Part shown: positions 36,133 to 40,449 of the stretch, piece by piece
How the letters are laid out: the number at the start of each line of letters is the position of its first letter
Position numbering within the stretch: the first letter of the stretch is position 1
IMG/VR virus record: IMGVR_UViG_3300044695_006420
Span: 1-40,449 of that record
Length of the DNA: 40,449 nt
Source of the DNA: a virus
Direction: 5' to 3' (one strand)
The notes under the pieces: model-generated
Databases searched by the model: none
What the model was told of the DNA's origin: nothing
The model's input: only the letters and a program-made list of their open reading frames with translations
Made by a program: the position numbers and the translations under genes

Positions 36133-36596
36133 ATTTTGATAATTGCTTCGTGTATGGCTTTCTTAAGTGCCGATGATACCGTCATCTTCTCAAACGGCAT
36201 CATACCTTCTCTTACTTCGATCATCATCGCTTTGACTTCCGTTGAAGATTCTCCAATACCTTCATAACATTTTCCGTCGTAGTATAACCTAACCCCAACC
36301 TGTGTCATCGCTTCTGTCTTTTCAAAACCAACCACTCTGATCGTTGTCTTTGGTAACCCAAAGTAAAATACTTCAACATCTATGTCTTTACCATCATCAG
36401 ACAAACAAAACTTTTCTGATAGTTCTTCTTCAACAATCTGTCTAATACCAAAACGAATGTCTCTGTTCCCCATCTCTTTTAATTTTGCCGTGTTGTAGAC
36501 TGAATCAACATAAACACATTGTTGAGCCATTGCGGTGTTACTAAGTAGTAACTTACCAAGTAGTAACATACCAAGTAGTAAGGTTAAATGTTTCAT
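36129..36596 (-). CDS. Small exported protein
   Basis: A 155-aa protein with a signal peptide built from a 5-residue repeat (TLLLG, MLLLG, KLLLS; see the DNA repeat at 36541-36585) and a likely cut after AMAQ. The mature part alternates strands (DIDVEVFYFGLPKTTIRVVG, TQVGVRLYYDGKCYEGIGES) and ends in a helix (SSALKKAIHEAIIKI). The GxGES..VKA segment distantly recalls the CsgG-like gene nearby. No family was recognised. Confidence 0.65.
   Translation of the reverse strand: MKHLTLLLGMLLLGKLLLSNTAMAQQCVYVDSVYNTAKLKEMGNRDIRFGIRQIVEEELSEKFCLSDDGKDIDVEVFYFGLPKTTIRVVGFEKTEAMTQVGVRLYYDGKCYEGIGESSTEVKAMMIEVREGMMPFEKMTVSSALKKAIHEAIIKI
36541..36585. repeat. Three 15-bp tandem repeats
   Basis: Copies at 36541-36555, 36556-36570 and 36571-36585 differ by a few bases and encode the repeated leucine-rich signal peptide of 36129-36596. 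Confidence 0.85.
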
Positions 36597-37180
36597 TTTA
36601 TTATATATTTTTTAAAGTCGGTTGATGCTGGTTTTTCATTTTTAAAATAGTACTTTTCAGTCGTCTTACCATATTTGATTGTTTTGATATATCCGTCAGG
36701 TACTGTTGCCCCCGTTGGTAACACAATCGAAGTTTTAGAGTAAACACATCTGATCTCAACAACTACGGTTTTATTTGTTTTTGCTAATTCTCTTTCTCTC
36801 GCCTCTAACAATCTCCAAGTTGTTCTGTTAAGGTTTTCTTGTTGTAACGAACAATTCAAATATGTGAATGTTTTATATAACATATCTCTATCACAATTGA
36901 AGTCAGCAGCAGGAGCCAAGTGACCTTTATCGTATGGATTGTTTTCATAGTCCTTGTTGTCCGATGTTAGAATTGAATCACAAGTATAAAAGTCCATACC
37001 TTTTCTTGATGCTTCACCATTAGGACATTGTACCGTGTAACGAATAAACTTTGGTTGTTGTAATTTTTCAGAGTATACAATCTCAAACATATTGGTTTTG
37101 ATGTGGATTGAATCTCTTAATGTTTTCTGTGCGAAAACGAATAATGGGAATAAAAATAAAAATAATAACTTAATTCGCAT
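36593..37180 (-). CDS. Exported NUC-type DNA/RNA endonuclease
   Basis: A 195-aa protein. Signal peptide MRIKLLFLFLFPLFVFAQ, then the beta-beta-alpha-metal nuclease core: NNPYDKGHLAPAADFN (DKGH 84-87, H87 the general base) and YLNCSLQQENLNRTTWRLLE (Mg-binding Asn region about 109-118). The family cuts DNA and RNA non-specifically in the periplasm or outside the cell. It overlaps 36129-36596 by 4 bp and 37170-38249 by 11 bp. Confidence 0.85.
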   Translation of the reverse strand: MRIKLLFLFLFPLFVFAQKTLRDSIHIKTNMFEIVYSEKLQQPKFIRYTVQCPNGEASRKGMDFYTCDSILTSDNKDYENNPYDKGHLAPAADFNCDRDMLYKTFTYLNCSLQQENLNRTTWRLLEARERELAKTNKTVVVEIRCVYSKTSIVLPTGATVPDGYIKTIKYGKTTEKYYFKNEKPASTDFKKYIIK

Positions 37181-38249
37181 AGCCTGTTCTTATTAAATAA
37201 ATGTTTGATGTCCCACTATTTTGGGGACTTTGTATTGTTATGCTTTGGGTTCCTGGATATGTTGACCTTAAATCACCATAAGATGAATTGATTAAGTTCC
37301 ATTGTATTTGATTAAATAATCTATAGGTCGGAACACCACTTTCCCAAGGCACGTTAAATGTTTTTTGATATACTTCATATATATCAGATATCGTTAAAAT
37401 GTTATTTCCATTGGTATTCAGTCTATAATAATCTTTTGATGTAAATCCTTGCGTTAAGATCTTTTGGTTGAAGAATTGTGCATCTGATATAGTTGGATTT
37501 GCAACTGTAAGGTTGTCCACAATAATTTGAAAGTTGTATAAGTTCGCATTCAAATTGGTTGTGATATTGTATTGTCCGTTCGCATTTGTATTGTAAGTCC
37601 CGTGAAGGCTATAGTTAGTTTCACTTGTTAATTTCTTAAACAACTTAACAGGTACATTTGATATACCTGTTCCTTCTGAACCATAAACAAAACCTGAATG
37701 ATTATATGGATCAATCGCTCCTGTAATATTTGTTTTAAAGTCAAATGTGTTTCCATAAGCATATGTACCACAAAGGTTAGGTATGTTAGCGTATACCATA
37801 ACAAATCTTACAAATACAGGTCCGTTGAACACTGTGGTTGGTACTGTAAATGTTGCGGACTTAGTGTGTGTTCCCGACCAAGAAAAGTTGTATTGATGTA
37901 CCAATTCACCAGCATCTGTCAATACTCCATTACCATTAAAATCAATCCACATCTTGAAGTATTCCATGTAATTACCGTTTGTCTGTGCGGTATAGTTTAA
38001 TGTAATACTTTGTCCTGCCGTAATGGTCGGTATAAGAGGTCCATTAGTGTAGTTGTAATATCCTGGTGGGTTACCTCCTGATGTTGATGCATACCCATTA
38101 CTACCGGCATATGTTTGTCCGTTAATTGTAACACTTGACACATATTCACAACAAAATTGTGTTGGGTAACTCGTACACAACGGAGATTGTGTATAACCAA
38201 TAAATGTAATAAAAAGGGCTATTGCCCAACTAATAATCTTGCTCCACAT
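37170..38249 (-). CDS. Secreted GEVED-domain protein
   Basis: A 359-aa protein. Signal peptide (MWSKIISWAIALFITFIGYT), then a Cys-containing segment (QSPLCTSYPTQFCCEYVSSV). The GEVED domain follows (about 85-170): YMEYFKMWIDFNGNGVLTDA, GELVHQYNFSWSGTHTKSAT, VFVRFVMVYA. The remainder is beta-rich with a repeat-like SNVPVKLFKKLTSETNYSLH and a dockerin-like NGNNILTISDIYEVYQK. GEVED proteins are usually surface or secreted adhesins or enzymes of Bacteroidota. No T9SS sorting domain is visible at the end. It overlaps both neighbours. Confidence 0.75.
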   Translation of the reverse strand: MWSKIISWAIALFITFIGYTQSPLCTSYPTQFCCEYVSSVTINGQTYAGSNGYASTSGGNPPGYYNYTNGPLIPTITAGQSITLNYTAQTNGNYMEYFKMWIDFNGNGVLTDAGELVHQYNFSWSGTHTKSATFTVPTTVFNGPVFVRFVMVYANIPNLCGTYAYGNTFDFKTNITGAIDPYNHSGFVYGSEGTGISNVPVKLFKKLTSETNYSLHGTYNTNANGQYNITTNLNANLYNFQIIVDNLTVANPTISDAQFFNQKILTQGFTSKDYYRLNTNGNNILTISDIYEVYQKTFNVPWESGVPTYRLFNQIQWNLINSSYGDLRSTYPGTQSITIQSPQNSGTSNIYLIRTGYAN

Positions 38250-39775
38250 GTTACCGTATAATTAAGTGCCTTTTCTTTAATCGCCCAAGCACCACCGGCG
38301 TTTATATTAAACTTAAATCTTTTTGTTATGTTAATATTTGTTCCCAAACTAGGTATTACAACATATGGTGACTTTAATAACAAGTCGTTGTAATAACTGA
38401 TGTATGGTGAGTAAACAAATAAACCCATCAATTTCATATCAATTCTTTTTCCAAATCTCAAATCGTACATCCCTCCGGCAATTACGGCAGTTCCCAAAAA
38501 CTCTGTCTTGTAAACTTGTCCGTAAGAAACTGTACCCATATAAATAGCCTTCAAACTTTTTATCTTTGGGAAACTCAACATCTGTCCTCCCGCAATTGTA
38601 CCGTAGATTGATCCTCTACCTTCAAACCCAACTGATAAGGTTCCTGATAATAAGTTAACAGATCTTTTATTGATCCAAGCGTGATACCCTGTTAGGTTTG
38701 GTCCTTGTTGTGCTGACACATAGTCAATTAGACCACCACGAGCGGTTTCACCATCCCATCTCATATTGTGATAGCCACCTGTTAATTTTAATCCTGTTCT
38801 AACTTCAGAGTTTTGAAAGTTAAAACCCACAAAGTCGCTTGATGCGATTACTGTGGGTTTACCACCTTCCTTATTCTGATTTACTGTTTTTGTCGCCCCT
38901 TGTGTGATGTTGGTTTGTCCTCCACCTTGTTCTTCTGTTACTTCTTGTTGGTTAGATCCTTCCACATTCCCATTACCCCCAGTGTTACCAGTGCCCCCAA
39001 CATTGCTACTACTATTAGTGTTATTATTATTTTCATTTCCATTTTGATTTTGATTTATAGGCGTGACAGCCTGTTGACTTCCATTCTCATTTGATCCACC
39101 CTCAGCTGTAGTTCCTCCTGCTGGTGTTGGATTTTGAGTTCCACCATTTGGATTAGTGGTCCCATTTCCTCCGTTGTTTGAACTTGTTTCATTTGTTCCA
39201 GAAGTGGTTGTACTTCCTTCATTAGTGTTACTTGTTCCATTGTTTTGGTTTTGATTGTTATTGGTCGTGGTATTACTATTATTTGTTGTTGTGACATTAT
39301 TATTATTTCCACTTCCATTTTGGGAACTATTCCCATTCTTCTTATTACCTTTTGAATTATTGGTATTAGAAGAGTTAGATGCCGCAGTTATTGATCCACT
39401 TAAAAAATCTGTTGCTCCGTTTGATAAATCCATCAATGCCGATAATGAATTCAAAAGTCCAACCGTATTAAGTGTTACATCCTGCGTAATGTTTATTTGA
39501 CCACCAAGACCTACAATCTCAGCACAAGGTGATCCGTCATATTGTGAAAAAACTTGGTTAGTCCAAGTTTCAAATGTTCCATCCGTAAATTGTTGTTGAG
39601 TAAAGTTCTCAACAAAACCATAATACCCCACCGTGACTGAGCCATTGATGGGGATTATGATGTTTTTAATGTTTCCTGTACAAGGATCGGTGTAAGAATA
39701 GTTATAGGTTTGAGCATTTGATTTAAAAAAACCAAATAAAATAAACAATAACGATATGATTATTTTAATTTTCAA
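38219..39775 (-). CDS. Exported Asn/Ser/Gly-rich protein, CsgG-associated
   Basis: A 518-aa protein. Signal peptide MKIKIIISLLFILFGFFKSN, a small Cys-containing domain (about 22-130), a long linker rich in Asn, Ser, Thr, Gly and Gln (about 132-300), and a folded C-terminal part (about 300-518) with YHNMRWDGETARGGLIDYVS and strand-like segments that resemble a beta-barrel (KMDLKMLMGLFVYSPYIS-like, SLGTNINITKRFKFNINAGG). It overlaps the CsgG-like gene by 4 bp, so it may be the exported or partner protein of that channel. Function is inferred only. Confidence 0.65.
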   Translation of the reverse strand: MKIKIIISLLFILFGFFKSNAQTYNYSYTDPCTGNIKNIIIPINGSVTVGYYGFVENFTQQQFTDGTFETWTNQVFSQYDGSPCAEIVGLGGQINITQDVTLNTVGLLNSLSALMDLSNGATDFLSGSITAASNSSNTNNSKGNKKNGNSSQNGSGNNNNVTTTNNSNTTTNNNQNQNNGTSNTNEGSTTTSGTNETSSNNGGNGTTNPNGGTQNPTPAGGTTAEGGSNENGSQQAVTPINQNQNGNENNNNTNSSSNVGGTGNTGGNGNVEGSNQQEVTEEQGGGQTNITQGATKTVNQNKEGGKPTVIASSDFVGFNFQNSEVRTGLKLTGGYHNMRWDGETARGGLIDYVSAQQGPNLTGYHAWINKRSVNLLSGTLSVGFEGRGSIYGTIAGGQMLSFPKIKSLKAIYMGTVSYGQVYKTEFLGTAVIAGGMYDLRFGKRIDMKLMGLFVYSPYISYYNDLLLKSPYVVIPSLGTNINITKRFKFNINAGGAWAIKEKALNYTVTCGARLLVGQ

Positions 39776-40449
39776 TTTGGAAATACACCTTTTGTGATTA
39801 ATCTAGAAACAACTCTTGACGATGCTGTCTCTAAGGCTTTCTTTGTAGAAATACCTATAGTTGATTGATTGAATTTTACCTCATCACTAATGTCCCCTAA
39901 GATTGATGAAGTTTTAATTGTTACCGCTTCACCAAGTCCTGAACCTACGATCACTTGACTTGTTTCAGCATCTACAAATTTGATTTGGAGTCCTAATCTT
40001 GTAGTTTGATTTACGGTTTGTTGTCCATTAACTTTTACAACTTCGTCCTCCGATACTGAGAAGTCATAGACCTCAATATAAACAAAGTACTTAGCCAATA
40101 CAACATTACCTTTCACTTCTATTTTGTTTGAGGATACTCCCTTGTCTGATGCTTTGTCTTGAGCGATCATTCTTTGTTTGATGTCTTCCTTTTCTTCTGT
40201 GAAAATAAATCTGTTGGTATATTCCAAATATTCAATAACGATGTTTGTTACACCAAGACCTACTCTTTTATCTTTTAACTCAGGATACATTTCATATAGT
40301 TCCTCATTGATACCAATCTTTAACAATTGGATCGGAACCTGAATCTTTCCATCGTAATCTGCTACCACATCTATTGATTGTTTCTTTTCAAACTCAGCCT
40401 GATATTGTTCTGTCTTTACAGTACCAATACCCCCTCCGTTTTGAGGGGG
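39772..40449 (-). CDS. CsgG-like secretion-channel protein (partial)
   Basis: The frame is open to the right edge without a start; an in-frame GTG at 40368 is not used because the frame continues upstream (PPQNGGGIGTVKTEQYQAEF...). The CsgG pattern is visible: RVGLGVTNIVIEYLEYTNRF, AKYFVYIEVYDFSVSEDEV, TTRLGLQIKFVDAETSQVIV, GSGLGEAVTIKTSSILG and KALETASSRVVSRLI. CsgG forms the outer-membrane pore that exports curli subunits. Homologues occur in Bacteroidota and, as I recall, in some marine phages. It heads the operon of exported proteins. Confidence 0.7.
   Translation of the reverse strand, partial: PPQNGGGIGTVKTEQYQAEFEKKQSIDVVADYDGKIQVPIQLLKIGINEELYEMYPELKDKRVGLGVTNIVIEYLEYTNRFIFTEEKEDIKQRMIAQDKASDKGVSSNKIEVKGNVVLAKYFVYIEVYDFSVSEDEVVKVNGQQTVNQTTRLGLQIKFVDAETSQVIVGSGLGEAVTIKTSSILGDISDEVKFNQSTIGISTKKALETASSRVVSRLITKGVFPN

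Noticed and set aside
39772-40368. GTG at 40368 as the start of the CsgG-like gene
   Set aside because: The frame remains open upstream to the window edge, and the residues there continue the protein.

Overview
ORGANISM. The window looks like part of the genome of a large tailed phage of a Bacteroidota host, probably Flavobacteriia-like. Phage signs are the dense, almost one-directional packing of small unrelated genes (nearly all on the minus strand, many with 1-4 bp overlaps), a T4-type GH24 lysozyme, a T5orf172/GIY-YIG protein, and more than 25 proteins that share a few short N-terminal tags. Bacteroidota signs are promoters of the TTG-N19/20-TAnnTTTG type, a type IX secretion (T9SS) C-terminal sorting domain, a GEVED-domain protein and strong AT richness. 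No capsid, tail, terminase or polymerase gene is visible, so the phage assignment is an inference. LAYOUT. (1) 1-10.7 kb: an array of small minus-strand genes. Most start with a tag such as MKIIITESQ or MKKIVRLTESDL. Many form a cassette of one gene, or a short operon, preceded by a TATTTAT promoter-like box 4-17 nt before the ATG and followed by an intrinsic terminator. (2) 10.7-12.6 kb: a gene-poor, structured region with G-runs, large hairpins, two canonical Bacteroidota promoters on the plus strand, a candidate small RNA and two tiny overlapping plus-strand membrane-protein genes. (3) 12.6-21.6 kb: tag-bearing operons. They include a tandem family of small alpha/beta paralogues, an ART-like protein, a ParB-like protein with a basic tail, a T5orf172 nuclease-like protein, five consecutive MKDLIRHILKEE-type genes, a lone plus-strand gene and a DHH phosphoesterase. 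(4) 21.7-25.6 kb: a YceI-family protein, a T9SS-sorted secreted protein with a tiny coupled membrane peptide, and a tagged lysozyme. (5) 26-30 kb: five GT-A-type glycosyltransferase-like genes. (6) 29.8-34 kb: more tagged proteins (zinc ribbon, PD-(D/E)XK-like nuclease) plus DUF6915- and DUF5856-like proteins. (7) 34-35.7 kb: RmlC-type epimerase, metallophosphoesterase and a DUF2452-like protein. (8) 35.7 kb to the right edge: an operon of exported proteins (HExxH zincin-like, small exported protein, NUC endonuclease, GEVED protein, Asn/Ser-rich surface protein) led by a CsgG-like secretion-channel protein. HOW IT MAY WORK TOGETHER. The main hypothesis is that the tags are capsid-targeting sequences like those of T4 internal proteins. 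They end in, or are followed by, [I/L]-x-E, the cleavage signature of T4-type prohead proteases, and the same tripeptide recurs at module boundaries inside multi-domain members. The window would then encode a large set of proteins packaged in the head and injected with the DNA, including lysozyme, nucleases, a phosphoesterase, an ART-like protein and many small unknowns. The secreted and glycosyltransferase modules would instead remodel the host surface. None of this can be proven from sequence alone.
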